Of a stretch of DNA of 64,000 bases, positions 33,552-42,831 are shown piece after piece; positions within the stretch are counted from its first letter, which is position 1, and each line of letters starts with the position of its first letter. Under the pieces are notes generated by a model. It worked only from the letters and a program-made list of their open reading frames with translations. It did not search any database and was not told the origin of the DNA. The translations under genes and the position numbers were made by a program. The stretch is from Syntrophus sp. (in: bacteria) (GTDB taxonomy: Bacteria; Desulfobacterota; Syntrophorhabdia; Syntrophorhabdales; Syntrophorhabdaceae): contig PNOF01000003.1 in assembly GCA_013824645.1 (NCBI GenBank), forward strand, positions 37,554 through 101,553, in the 5' to 3' direction.

Positions 33552-34401
33552 AGTAATTGAACGGACCATGATAGTCCCCAACATGCACCTTCTTGAGATA
33601 GAGACACCAGAGATTGCATCAAAAATAAAACCTGGTCAGTTCATCATTGTCCGGGCAAATGACGAAGGGGAACGCATCCCGCTTTCTGTTGCAGACTGGA
33701 ATAGCGAAAAAGGCACCATAACAATCGTCTTTATGGAGGTCGGCGCTTCGACGGGTGCACTTGCCTGTCTTCAGGCAGGAGATGAACTGGCAACCTGCGT
33801 TGGTCCTCTCGGTAATGAAACACAAATTGCCAACTACGGTACAGTACTCTGTATCGGAGGATGCTATGGCATCGGAAGTATTTACCCTGTAGCAAGGGCG
33901 CTTAAGGAAGCCGGAAACCAGATTATCACGGTACTCGAAGCGCGAAGTTCTTATCTGCTTTACTGGGTAAAAAAGTTTGCCACACTATCGAACAAAATAT
34001 TTAATATAACCCGGGACGGAAGTCTTGGCATGAAAGGACACATTAACAGACTGACAGAAATCATCAATTCTCTCCCGAAACCACCAGATCGGATTATTGT
34101 CAATGGGTGCACTTATCTTATGGCCCATGCATCAGAGTTAACGAGAGAGCTTGGAATTACAACACTTGTGAACCTTAATCCTATCATGATCGATGGGACG
34201 GGTATGTGCGGTGTCTGCCGGGTAACTGTGGCAGATCAGAGGAAATTTGCCTGTGTTGATGGTCCTGAATTTAACGGTCATGAGGTAGATTGGAAGGAAT
34301 TTCTTGCGCGGCGTAAGGCATACATGAACGAGGAGACACTTTTTTTCAGAAAGAGTGCCCCAAAACCTGCTGTACATAAAGAGGGGAAGTGCCAAGCATG
34401 A
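33544..34401 (+). CDS. NfnA-like flavoprotein (separate subunit)
   Basis: 285 residues, ferredoxin-NADP reductase fold as in NfnA or dihydroorotate dehydrogenase electron-transfer subunits. FAD site: ERIPLSVADW. The nucleotide-binding motif is altered, GGCYGIGSIYPVARAL, where the fused copy at 40115 has GGGVGVAPVLPIAKAL. The [2Fe-2S] site MIDGTGMCGVCR plus FACVDGPEF keeps the Asp and three Cys ligands known for Nfn. It is coupled to the NuoG-like gene (8-base overlap) and to the NfnB-like gene (ATGA). Confidence 0.85.
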   Translation: MNKVIERTMIVPNMHLLEIETPEIASKIKPGQFIIVRANDEGERIPLSVADWNSEKGTITIVFMEVGASTGALACLQAGDELATCVGPLGNETQIANYGTVLCIGGCYGIGSIYPVARALKEAGNQIITVLEARSSYLLYWVKKFATLSNKIFNITRDGSLGMKGHINRLTEIINSLPKPPDRIIVNGCTYLMAHASELTRELGITTLVNLNPIMIDGTGMCGVCRVTVADQRKFACVDGPEFNGHEVDWKEFLARRKAYMNEETLFFRKSAPKPAVHKEGKCQA

Positions 34402-35822
34402 ACGACGAAAAAAATCCTGAAAAACAAAGCAAGATCGACCTTAACCGGAGGGATATGCCGAAGCAGTCTCCGGAAATGAGGAGTCACAACTTCAATGAAG
34501 TTGCTCTTGGTTATACATTAGAAGATGCTCTTGGAGAAGCCAAGCGCTGTCTACAGTGTAAAAAACCGAGATGCGTTACGGGATGCCCTGTAGAAATCGA
34601 TATCCCGGGTTTTATTTCCTGTATTGTGCGAAAAGATTTTTCGGCAGGAATAAAAAAAATAAAAGAAAAAAACTGTCTTCCTGCCGTATGCGGGAGAGTT
34701 TGCCCGCAGGAATCGCAGTGTGAATCGCAGTGTATCCTAAAAAACAAGGGCGCAGAAGTCGCGATTGGAAGATTAGAAAGATTTTTAGCAGACTGGGGGG
34801 CATCAGCCGGAAAAGCCGATCTCCCTCCCAAAGCAAAACCGAGCGGCAAAAAGGTAGCGATAGTTGGTTCAGGGCCTGCGGGTATCACTGTTGCGGGCGA
34901 TTTAATACTTCTCGGCCATGAGGTTACTATCTTCGAGGCGCTCCATAAAGCCGGCGGTGTTCTCGTCTATGGCATTCCTGAATTTCGCCTTCCTAAGGCC
35001 ATTGTTGCACGGGAAGTTGAATATGTGAAAAGTCTTGGAGTAAAAGTTTTTACTGATTACGTTGTTGGGAAAACAAGATCCATTGATGAGCTGTTAAAGG
35101 ATTTCGATGCTATTTTTATCGGAACCGGCGCAGGACTTCCCTGGTTCTTGGACATCCCCGGGGAAAACTTAAACGGTGTTTATTCTGCCAATGAATACCT
35201 GACCCGCATGAATCTCATGAAAGGATATCTGTTTCCTAATTCGGCAACGCCTATCAAGAACCACAAGAAGGTCGCTGTTGTCGGCGGCGGTAATGTGGCA
35301 ATGGATTCAGCTCGGACTGCGCTTCGGATGGGCGCCGATGAAGCGCATATTGTTTACCGCAGATCCCACGCCGAACTCCCTGCACGGCTCGAAGAAAGTG
35401 AAAACGCCGAAGAAGAAGGGGTCATATTCGATATGCTTACCCTCCCGGTTCGCTACATTGGTGACGAGAATGGGTGGCTCAAGGAAATAGAATGTATCAA
35501 GATGGAACTTGGTGAGCCTGATGCTTCAGGAAGAAGAACCCCGGTGGAAATACCAAACTCAAATTTTCGTATTGAAATGGATGCGGCCATCTGCGCTGTC
35601 GGAAACAGCCCCAACCCATTAGTTCCCTCTACAACACCTGGTCTTGACACAACACGTCGCGGAACACTCGTTGCTGATCAGGAGACAGGCAAAACAACCC
35701 GCGACTGCGTGTGGGCAGGAGGTGACATCGTGACAGGGGCCGCCACAGTCATTCTTGCCATGGGGGCAGGCCGAAAGGCTGCCCGGTCAATCCATGAATA
35801 TTTAACGACAGGCAAACAATAA
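34398..35822 (+). CDS. NfnB-like flavoprotein (separate subunit)
   Basis: 474 residues, glutamate-synthase-small-subunit/NfnB fold. N-terminal [4Fe-4S] clusters: CLQCKKPRCVTGCPVEIDIP and CGRVCPQESQCESQC. FAD site VAIVGSGPAGITVAG, second dinucleotide site VAVVGGGNVAMDSARTAL for NADPH, and the C-terminal FAD-contact block VWAGGDIVTGAATVILAMGAG. In Nfn this subunit bears the bifurcating FAD. The start is the ATG overlapping the NfnA-like stop. No glutamate synthase large subunit is near, which supports an Nfn-type rather than glutamate-synthase role. Confidence 0.88.
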   Translation: MNDEKNPEKQSKIDLNRRDMPKQSPEMRSHNFNEVALGYTLEDALGEAKRCLQCKKPRCVTGCPVEIDIPGFISCIVRKDFSAGIKKIKEKNCLPAVCGRVCPQESQCESQCILKNKGAEVAIGRLERFLADWGASAGKADLPPKAKPSGKKVAIVGSGPAGITVAGDLILLGHEVTIFEALHKAGGVLVYGIPEFRLPKAIVAREVEYVKSLGVKVFTDYVVGKTRSIDELLKDFDAIFIGTGAGLPWFLDIPGENLNGVYSANEYLTRMNLMKGYLFPNSATPIKNHKKVAVVGGGNVAMDSARTALRMGADEAHIVYRRSHAELPARLEESENAEEEGVIFDMLTLPVRYIGDENGWLKEIECIKMELGEPDASGRRTPVEIPNSNFRIEMDAAICAVGNSPNPLVPSTTPGLDTTRRGTLVADQETGKTTRDCVWAGGDIVTGAATVILAMGAGRKAARSIHEYLTTGKQ

Positions 35823-35833
35823 CCCTTTTCCAC

Positions 35834-35869
35834 ACAAACCTGTGGTTCAAATCACCACCACAGGTTTGT
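35834..35869 (+). terminator. Hairpin after the NfnB-like gene
   Basis: A perfect 12-bp inverted repeat, ACAAACCTGTGG / CCACAGGTTTGT, with a 12-base loop. No U tract follows, so it may attenuate or stabilise the mRNA rather than terminate fully. Confidence 0.5.
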
Positions 35870-36001
35870 AGAGATGAAAGCAAATCTGTTCGTTTTATTC
35901 TTAAGATAATGATCTGTACGTTAAAGTTTCTAAACAAATTCACTTAATATTAACAATCAAACTGCACTGCGCAGCTGTTATTGCAATAAATTGTCTCTTC
36001 G

Positions 36002-36031
36002 TTGACAAAGATACCTCTTTTACAGTATGCT
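36002..36031 (+). promoter_or_regulatory. Candidate promoter of the sensor-kinase gene
   Basis: TTGACA at 36002-36007 and TATGCT at 36026-36031, spacer 18 bases, about 36 bp before the start at 36067. Confidence 0.5.
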
Positions 36032-36066
36032 TTTGTGATTTTTTTAATTTGTTACTTGGAATTCTA

Positions 36067-38133
36067 ATGAAAAGAAAATTGACACAACATGAAAAGCAGA
36101 TAGATCAAAAAATAGAGATCAATGATCAAGAGTGCCGCCGTTGTTCATACTGTGTGCAGCTTTGCCCAACAAAGGCTATAAAACTTGAAAAGAATACGAT
36201 TAGGATAATTCCTGAAAGATGTATCTTATGTGGAAGCTGTATCACCGGTTGTCCGCAACAAGCGATGAGTCTTAGCAGTGGGCTCAGCATGGTAAAGAAT
36301 GCAATATCTTTCGGTGCGAAAACCATAGCCTGCGTCGATCCTGCTTTTCCAGCAGTTTTTGATGTAAAACACCCGAGACAGCTTGTGACTGCGCTAAAAT
36401 TGCTTGGGTTTACTGAGGTCTGGGAGGGTGCCTTCGGAGTAGAACTCGTCAGTCAGGCATACAGGAAACTAATCGAGAACAACACCGGTTCGCCGCTTAT
36501 CTCATCCTTTTGTCCTGTTATCGTGTCTTATATCCAAAAATATCTCCCCCAGTTAATTCCCAATCTTGCACCTATTGTATCGCCTATGATCCTCATAGGC
36601 AAGGTTGCACGACAGATTAAGGGAGATGACTGGAAAATCGTATATATAACCCCATGTCCTGCACAGATAGGAGAAACGACTGCTCAAGAGGTAGCGGGAG
36701 CGATTGATCATATCATCACCTTCCGTGACATTAAACAGATGCTCGCTGAAGCAGGCATCGATCAGGGAAAGCTTGAGGAAACGGAATTTGATGGTCCGAG
36801 GCCACATTTGGGCAGAATAATATCGGTAATCGGCGGATTAAACAGGAGCATGGGCTCAAGCTTTGATGTCCTTGTTGATGAGGTAAGCGTAGCCTATGGG
36901 CGGCGACAGGTAATCGGCCTTCTCAACCAAATGGCTGCCGGATATATACAGGCAGGATTTCTTGATTTAATTTACTGTAATGGCTGCATTGACGGCCCCT
37001 TTGTCGATAGGGAGCTCTCAGTTCTCGGAAGACGACAGATTGTGGCCCGCTACACGAAAAGCGAGATGGCAAAACAGAATATATCAGAAGTTCACAAAGA
37101 ACTTGAAAAATATAAAGAAATAGATGTGCAGCGTGATTTTCGCAATATAGAGCAAGAACTTGCGATACCCACCGAAGAAGAAATACGGGCAATCCTTAAA
37201 AAGATAGATAAATTGCCGCCCAATAACAATCTTGATTGCAGGGCCTGTGGCTATGCCACCTGTCGTGATAAAGCCATTGCTGTTGCACAGGGTCTTGCTG
37301 AAACACAATATTGTCTGCCTTATCTCCTCGACGAGAGCAATAAAATCTACCAGCAGCTCGAAAAATCACATCGCGAGCTGCAAAAGTCCCACCAGGAGCT
37401 CGAACAGGCCCAATATCAGCTTATCCGGACAGAAAAACTTGCAGCTTTGGGACAGCTTGCAGCCGGTGTTGCCCATGAGATCAACAACCCCCTTGGCACC
37501 ATTACAATATATGCTCACATATTATTAAAGGGCCTGGAGGCTGACGATCCGCGGAGAGATGACGTTATGCTCATTATCAACGAGGCAAATCGCACAAAAG
37601 GTATCGTTCAGGGGCTCTTGAGCTTTGCCCGGGAGACAAAGCTCAAACAGGACAGTACTGATATTAATGAACTTCTTGAAGATACCCTGGGGCTTCTTGT
37701 TAATCAGTCACTTTTCCAGAATATTAAAATTAAGAAAGGGTTTTCTCAGGAACTACCTACTCTCTTTGCCGATGCGACACAACTCAAACAGGTATTTTTG
37801 AATATTATTCTCAATGCCGCACAGGCGATGGAAGGAAGAGGGGGGCTTGCGATTACAACATGGCAGGACAAGACTGATATTAAGATTAAAATCCGTGATA
37901 CAGGCCCGGGCATTCCCCCGGAACAGGTGGGAAAGCTTTTTAATCCCTTTTTCACAACGAAAGAAAAGGGTACAGGCCTGGGGCTTGCCATCTCCTATGG
38001 GATTATCGAGAGGCATTCCGGAAAAATTGATGTTGAAACTGAGCTGGGAAAAGGGAGCGCTTTTACCATTTCCCTGCCCATTGGAAGTAGTGAAAAAGGT
38101 TTTCAGGATGAGACAAAAACAGTGTTAATTTAA
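36067..38133 (+). CDS. [FeFe]-hydrogenase-like sensor histidine kinase
   Basis: 688 residues. Two ferredoxin clusters (CRRCSYCVQLCP, CILCGSCITGCP) precede a domain like the H-cluster domain of [FeFe] hydrogenase. Its three cysteine motifs are reduced: SSFCPVIVSY, ITPCPAQIGE and YCNGCIDGP. Next is a four-Cys Fe-S motif (DCRACGYATCRDKAI, later YCLPYLL), a coiled coil, then HisKA (GVAHEINNPLGTI, His near 464) and the ATPase domain (DTGPGIPPEQ, GTGLGLAISYG). Hydrogenase-like kinases of this plan are thought to sense H2 or redox state; loss of full H-cluster motifs argues against H2 catalysis. ATG 36067 is chosen over TTG 36049. Confidence 0.85.
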   Translation: MKRKLTQHEKQIDQKIEINDQECRRCSYCVQLCPTKAIKLEKNTIRIIPERCILCGSCITGCPQQAMSLSSGLSMVKNAISFGAKTIACVDPAFPAVFDVKHPRQLVTALKLLGFTEVWEGAFGVELVSQAYRKLIENNTGSPLISSFCPVIVSYIQKYLPQLIPNLAPIVSPMILIGKVARQIKGDDWKIVYITPCPAQIGETTAQEVAGAIDHIITFRDIKQMLAEAGIDQGKLEETEFDGPRPHLGRIISVIGGLNRSMGSSFDVLVDEVSVAYGRRQVIGLLNQMAAGYIQAGFLDLIYCNGCIDGPFVDRELSVLGRRQIVARYTKSEMAKQNISEVHKELEKYKEIDVQRDFRNIEQELAIPTEEEIRAILKKIDKLPPNNNLDCRACGYATCRDKAIAVAQGLAETQYCLPYLLDESNKIYQQLEKSHRELQKSHQELEQAQYQLIRTEKLAALGQLAAGVAHEINNPLGTITIYAHILLKGLEADDPRRDDVMLIINEANRTKGIVQGLLSFARETKLKQDSTDINELLEDTLGLLVNQSLFQNIKIKKGFSQELPTLFADATQLKQVFLNIILNAAQAMEGRGGLAITTWQDKTDIKIKIRDTGPGIPPEQVGKLFNPFFTTKEKGTGLGLAISYGIIERHSGKIDVETELGKGSAFTISLPIGSSEKGFQDETKTVLI

Positions 38134-38160
38134 AAATATTAAAACAGGGAGAAAGAACTT

Positions 38161-38562
38161 ATGGGTAAAAAAAGAATCTTGATTATTGATGATGATGTAG
38201 ACTTTAGTGATCTCCACAAAGCAGTTCTTGAAAACAGTGGTTTTGAAGTAGTAACCGCATTTTCGGGTCGGGAAGGACTGGATAAGGTCAAGTTTGAATC
38301 GCCTGATCTTATCCTGCTTGATTTGATGATGGAAAAACATGATACCGGTTTTGGTTTTGCAGAAAAGATTAAAGCAGATCCCCGCTATAAAAACATACCG
38401 ATTCTTATGGTTTCATCTGTAGCAGACGAAACAGGGTATGATTTTTCGCAAAAACTTGATGGTTACTGGATGAAAACCGATGATTTCATCAATAAACCGG
38501 CCCCGGCGGAAGAATTGGTGAAACGGATCAACAGTCTCTTGGAGAGGGTAAAAAAGGGATAG
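38161..38562 (+). CDS. Stand-alone response-regulator receiver
   Basis: 133 residues, one CheY-like domain only. Acidic pocket IDDDVDF, phospho-acceptor Asp54 (LILLDLMMEKHDTG), and the conserved Lys in DFINKPAPAEEL. The insert after the Asp (MMEKHDTGFGFAEKIKAD) is typical of receivers in Fe-S sensor clusters. With no output domain it probably relays phosphate or acts by binding. It follows the hydrogenase-like kinase after 27 bases. Confidence 0.9.
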   Translation: MGKKRILIIDDDVDFSDLHKAVLENSGFEVVTAFSGREGLDKVKFESPDLILLDLMMEKHDTGFGFAEKIKADPRYKNIPILMVSSVADETGYDFSQKLDGYWMKTDDFINKPAPAEELVKRINSLLERVKKG

Positions 38563-38579
38563 CATTAAAAGGATAAATT

Positions 38580-40067
38580 ATGGTTGAGACTGTCAATATA
38601 CTTGTCGTTGATGATGAGAAAGGAATTCGTGAGGGGTGTCGCAGGGTCCTAACCAGCGAGGGTTACGCCGTTGACATGGCAGAGAACGGCAAGCAGGGCC
38701 TCGATATGGTAAAGGCCAAACCTTACGACCTCCTTCTCGTTGACCTCATGATGCCCATTATGAGTGGCATAGAACTCATGGAAGAAGTGAGACATTTCGA
38801 TCCAGAAATCATTATGATTGTTATTACCGGTTTTGCAACCATCGAGACCGCCATAGATGCAATGAAACATGGCGCCTATGATTATATTCCAAAACCCTTC
38901 GCTCCTGATCAGCTTATCTCTGTTCTGAACAGAGGTCTTGAAAAGAGGCGACTCCGTAAAGAAGCGGAAAAACTTCGGGAAGAGAGGGACCAGAAGCTTC
39001 TGGAAGTGGCGAGCGAGAAAACAAAGCTTCACGCCATTGTCAATTCTATGGCTGATGGCATTATTGTCATCAACCGAGAGCGCCAGCTTGTACTCTGGAA
39101 TCCTGCTGCGATCAAAATGCTTGATCGTAATGTGAAACTTGAGACGGGAAGAGATGTTGATGAGATTATCAAAGAAAAAGATTTGATTGAGGTTATCAAC
39201 AAGGTGTTTTCGCCTAGTTTTTCCCAATACACGATTTTATCTGAGGAGATTGAATTAACGGGAGATGAGCCAAAGACGATCATGGTCAATGTTGCATGTG
39301 TCCGTGACGAAAAAGGTAGTGATCTTGGAGTTGTGAGTACCTTCCGTGACATAACGAGGCTCAAGGAGGTCGAAAAGATAAAATCGCAGTTTGTCTCGAT
39401 GGTTGCCCATGAACTAAGGGCCCCCCTTGCAGCTGTAGAAGGTTATCTTGCAGCCTACCTGACTGGTGTTGCAGGGAAGGACCCTCAACTAAATCGCCAG
39501 ATGCTGGAGAGGGCACGGCTCAGGACCCAGTCCCTCATGGAGCTTGTGAACGATCTCCTGCAGTTTGTGAGACTGGAGTCAAAAAAGGTGGTCAGGAAGA
39601 AAGAACTTCTCGATCTGTCAGACATCATAGTAAACACAGTGGAGCTCCTGAAACAGCAAGGTACAAGCAAAGACCTTACATTTCAGCTTGATATTCCAGA
39701 TAAGCTGCCTCTCATCGAGGCCGACAGGGCCGAAATGGAACAGCTTTTTACTAACCTTATTTCAAATGCAATTAAGTATAATATAAAAAATGGGACCGTT
39801 AGCGTCAGTGCATTGCCGGATACCCATTATCTGGGTATCAAGGTGAGTGACACGGGAATCGGTATTGAAGAAGAGGCCCTACCCTGTATTTTTGATGAAT
39901 TTTACCGTGTGCAGGGAGAAAAAACGCGTTATACCACGGGAACAGGCCTTGGGTTGTCGATTGTAAAAAGAATCATGGAATCGCATTTCGGTCGTATTGA
40001 AGTGGAGAGCGAAGTTGATAAGGGCACGACATTTACCGTAAAGTTGCCATTAAAAGAGATTAATTAA
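38580..40067 (+). CDS. Receiver-PAS-histidine kinase
   Basis: 495 residues. Receiver at 5-120 (Asp55 in LLVDLMMPIMSG), a short coiled coil, a PAS-like domain at about 145-255 (IVNSMADGIIVINRERQLVLWNP), HisKA (SMVAHELRAPLAAVEGYL, His near 275) and ATPase (NLISNAIKYN, VSDTGIGIEEE, GTGLGLSIVKRI). It has no membrane segment, so it is a cytoplasmic relay that takes phosphate in its receiver and senses through PAS. It sits 17 bases after the stand-alone receiver, so a three-protein relay with the hydrogenase-like kinase is likely. Confidence 0.9.
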   Translation: MVETVNILVVDDEKGIREGCRRVLTSEGYAVDMAENGKQGLDMVKAKPYDLLLVDLMMPIMSGIELMEEVRHFDPEIIMIVITGFATIETAIDAMKHGAYDYIPKPFAPDQLISVLNRGLEKRRLRKEAEKLREERDQKLLEVASEKTKLHAIVNSMADGIIVINRERQLVLWNPAAIKMLDRNVKLETGRDVDEIIKEKDLIEVINKVFSPSFSQYTILSEEIELTGDEPKTIMVNVACVRDEKGSDLGVVSTFRDITRLKEVEKIKSQFVSMVAHELRAPLAAVEGYLAAYLTGVAGKDPQLNRQMLERARLRTQSLMELVNDLLQFVRLESKKVVRKKELLDLSDIIVNTVELLKQQGTSKDLTFQLDIPDKLPLIEADRAEMEQLFTNLISNAIKYNIKNGTVSVSALPDTHYLGIKVSDTGIGIEEEALPCIFDEFYRVQGEKTRYTTGTGLGLSIVKRIMESHFGRIEVESEVDKGTTFTVKLPLKEIN

Positions 40068-40114
40068 AAATAATTTTATGTATTGAGAATAAATCTTTCA
40101 AAAAAGGAGAAGAT

Positions 40115-42373
40115 ATGGCGAAGAAAGTAATAAAATTAAATGAGATCGTGGAGAAAAAACTGCTCGCTCCTTCGATCATTATGTACAATCTGTATGTGCC
40201 GGATATCGCAAAAAAGGTTAAAGCAGGACAATTCGTTGTCATCCGCTGCAATGACATGGCAGAGCGTATCCCTCTGACTGTTGCCGATTTTGACCGCAAA
40301 AAAGGGACCATTACAATTATCTTCCAGGAAGTAGGGACCTCTACTAAGAAACTGGCAAAATTCGAAGAAGGTTCTACACTTCTCGATGTGGTTGGACCGC
40401 TGGGCAAGCCGAGTCACATTGAAAACTTCGGTACCGTCGTCTGTGTCGGTGGCGGTGTAGGTGTTGCGCCGGTTCTTCCCATTGCAAAGGCGCTTTTTGA
40501 AGCAGGAAATGAAGTAATTTCCATTATTGGCGCACGCACAAAAGACATGCTCATCCTTGAAGACAAAATGAAAAAAGTAAGCACGAAACTTTATGTAACA
40601 ACCGATGACGGCTCTTACGGTCATCACGGATTTGTTACCCAAGTCTTAAAGCAGGTTATCGAGGAAAAGAAAAATGTTGCACTCGTCGTGGGTATCGGCC
40701 CCGTTGTTATGATGAAGGCCGTCTCTGAAACAACCCGTCCATTTAATGTCAATACTGTCGTCAGCCTCAACACGATTATGGTAGACGGGACCGGTATGTG
40801 CGGTTGCTGCCGTGCCACCATCGGAGGAGAAACAAAGTTTGTCTGCGTTGACGGCCCTGAATTTGACGGCCATCTGGTTGATTTTAATGAACTGGTTCTG
40901 CGTCAGAGAATGTATAATCGAGAAGAACGGCGGGCAATGTGGGACCACGAATGTAAACTGGAAGCACAGGCCAAGGCAATGAAAAGAACAAAGGTTCGGC
41001 AGAAAATGCCTGAACAGAATCCGAAAATGAGGATTCAGAATTTTAGTGAAGTCGCCCTTGGCTATACCGACACGAATGCCCTGAAAGAAGCATCCAGATG
41101 TCTTCAATGCAAAAACGCTCCCTGCGTTGAAGGATGCCCTGTCAATGTTCCCATTCCAGCCTTTATCAAACAGATAAAAGAAGGCGATTTTATGGGGGCA
41201 ATCCATACAATAAAATCAACAAACAGTTTACCTGCCGTCTGTGGACGCGTGTGTCCCCAGGAAACACAGTGTGAAGAAAAATGTGTTTTGGGCAAAAAGG
41301 GACAGCCTATAGCAATCGGCAGACTGGAACGTTTTGCTGCTGATTATGAACTGGGAAAGGGCGATGTGAGGGTTTCCGAAAAACCCAAAAAGACTGGGAA
41401 AAAAGTTGCTGTTATCGGCGCCGGTCCGGCCGGGTTAACTGTAGCAGGGGAGCTTTCGAAAAAAGGTCATGACGTAACAGTTTTTGAAGCCCTTCATAAG
41501 GCAGGAGGGGTCCTTGTCTATGGCATACCAGAATTCCGTTTACCAAAAGCGATCGTACAACGTGAAGTTGATTATGTGGAAAAGCTTGGCGCAACAATAA
41601 AAGTTGACCAGATAATCGGGCAGACCATGACCCTTGATGATATCTTTGAAGCTGGTTTTGATGCTGTTTTTATTGGCACCGGCGCAGGCCTCCCTTATTT
41701 TATGGACATCCCCGGCGAGAACCTGAATGGTGTTTATTCCGCCAATGAATTCCTTACAAGGGCAAACCTCATGAAGGCCTACTTGTTTCCAAGTTATGAT
41801 ACACCGATTCGTGTGGGGAGCAAAGTTGCCGTTATCGGCGGCGGAAATGTGGCCATGGACTCGGCAAGAGTTTCCAAACGCCTTGGCGCTGATGTATATC
41901 TTATCTATAGACGTTCCCGCGATGAAATGCCTGCCCGCGCAGAAGAAGCGCACCACGCAGAAGAAGAGGGTATCGACTTCAGGCTGCTCACGGCTCCCGT
42001 CCAAGTTATTGGAGATGAAAACGGTTGGGTAAAGGGTATCGAGTGCGTGAAGATGGAACTTGGTGAACCTGACGCATCAGGCAGAAGAAGGCCAATCGAG
42101 GTTAAAGGTTCAAACTATGTTATTGATGTTGACGTTATCATTATTGCTATCGGCCAGGGTCCGAACCCGATCCTCACATCAACAACGCCGGCATTGCAAC
42201 TGAGGAAATCAGGCAATATCGAGGCTGATTCTGAAACAGGCAAGACAAGCATCGAAGGTGTTTTTGCCGGCGGTGATATCGTTACCGGAGCCGCGACAGT
42301 CATCCTTGCAATGGGTGCAGGAAAGGTGGCAGCAAAGGCCATGGACGAGTATCTGCAAACTAAAAAGAAATAG
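40115..42373 (+). CDS. Fused NfnAB: NADH-dependent ferredoxin:NADP oxidoreductase
   Basis: 752 residues: residues 1-275 are NfnA and about 300-752 are NfnB, joined in one chain. NfnA part: ERIPLTVADF, GGGVGVAPVLP, [2Fe-2S] site VDGTGMCGCCR with FVCVDGPEF. NfnB part: CLQCKNAPCVEGCPVNVPIP, CGRVCPQETQCEEKC, FAD site VAVIGAGPAGLTVAG, NADPH site VAVIGGGNVAMDSARV. Nfn couples NADPH oxidation to NAD and ferredoxin reduction by flavin bifurcation, and can run in reverse. It is close to the separate pair at 33544-35822, with intact nucleotide motifs. AAAAGGAG precedes the ATG; a terminator follows. Confidence 0.9.
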   Translation: MAKKVIKLNEIVEKKLLAPSIIMYNLYVPDIAKKVKAGQFVVIRCNDMAERIPLTVADFDRKKGTITIIFQEVGTSTKKLAKFEEGSTLLDVVGPLGKPSHIENFGTVVCVGGGVGVAPVLPIAKALFEAGNEVISIIGARTKDMLILEDKMKKVSTKLYVTTDDGSYGHHGFVTQVLKQVIEEKKNVALVVGIGPVVMMKAVSETTRPFNVNTVVSLNTIMVDGTGMCGCCRATIGGETKFVCVDGPEFDGHLVDFNELVLRQRMYNREERRAMWDHECKLEAQAKAMKRTKVRQKMPEQNPKMRIQNFSEVALGYTDTNALKEASRCLQCKNAPCVEGCPVNVPIPAFIKQIKEGDFMGAIHTIKSTNSLPAVCGRVCPQETQCEEKCVLGKKGQPIAIGRLERFAADYELGKGDVRVSEKPKKTGKKVAVIGAGPAGLTVAGELSKKGHDVTVFEALHKAGGVLVYGIPEFRLPKAIVQREVDYVEKLGATIKVDQIIGQTMTLDDIFEAGFDAVFIGTGAGLPYFMDIPGENLNGVYSANEFLTRANLMKAYLFPSYDTPIRVGSKVAVIGGGNVAMDSARVSKRLGADVYLIYRRSRDEMPARAEEAHHAEEEGIDFRLLTAPVQVIGDENGWVKGIECVKMELGEPDASGRRRPIEVKGSNYVIDVDVIIIAIGQGPNPILTSTTPALQLRKSGNIEADSETGKTSIEGVFAGGDIVTGAATVILAMGAGKVAAKAMDEYLQTKKK

Positions 42374-42397
42374 CGTTCCAAAAATAATAATAATAGT

Positions 42398-42432
42398 AAC
42401 GGGGTGGGTCGACAGACCTACCCCGTTTTTTA
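42398..42432 (+). terminator. Rho-independent terminator
   Basis: Stem AACGGGGTGGGTC / GACCTACCCCGTT (13 bp, one wobble) with a GACA loop and a T run. It ends the redox locus 25 bases after the fused Nfn gene. Confidence 0.9.
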
Positions 42433-42831
42433 AATGGGGTAATTTGAGGTGATCAAACCTTCGACTGCTCTCTTAACCACACGGTAGAATACCTGTAGGA
42501 CCCTTCTTATAGTAAGTTTTACCTTTTAGTTACGTATTCTTACGTTTTTATGGTTTTCTAAAGTTAAATTTTAAAAGATATCTCTGGCCAAAGAAAGTTC
42601 CCCGGATATCATACCGCTTCAATGTGTTATCAATACTGGTACATGTACCATTTTGTAACCATGTACTCATAATCAGATATAGTTTTTAAAGATTGAGCTT
42701 TTAAGGTATAATCAATAGTAGATTTCCACGGGTTTATGCTTGTGGGTTCTCTGCTCGTTTCGTACCGCCGTTGCGGAGGACAGACGCGAGCCCCTGTAAT
42801 TGAAATAGTGAAATACCGAAGGAGGGACTGT
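42433..42831. other. Intergenic region (399 bp)
   Basis: AT-rich. It contains a perfect 14-bp palindrome, TGGTACATGTACCA, at 42637-42650, and a -10-like TATAAT at 42707-42712 without a good -35. No gene is seen before the LapA-domain protein. Confidence 0.5.

Noticed and set aside
33544..35822. Glutamate synthase or dihydroorotate dehydrogenase genes
   Set aside because: No large glutamate synthase subunit or PyrD is present; NfnA and NfnB features and the neighbouring fused NfnAB fit better.
42637..42650. TGGTACATGTACCA palindrome as a known operator
   Set aside because: It is isolated, with no good promoter or matching second site, so no regulator can be assigned.
4301..42731. Shared AATAGTAGAYTTCCAC segment near 4301 and 42715
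   Set aside because: A 15-of-16 match is expected by chance in 64 kb compared on both strands.
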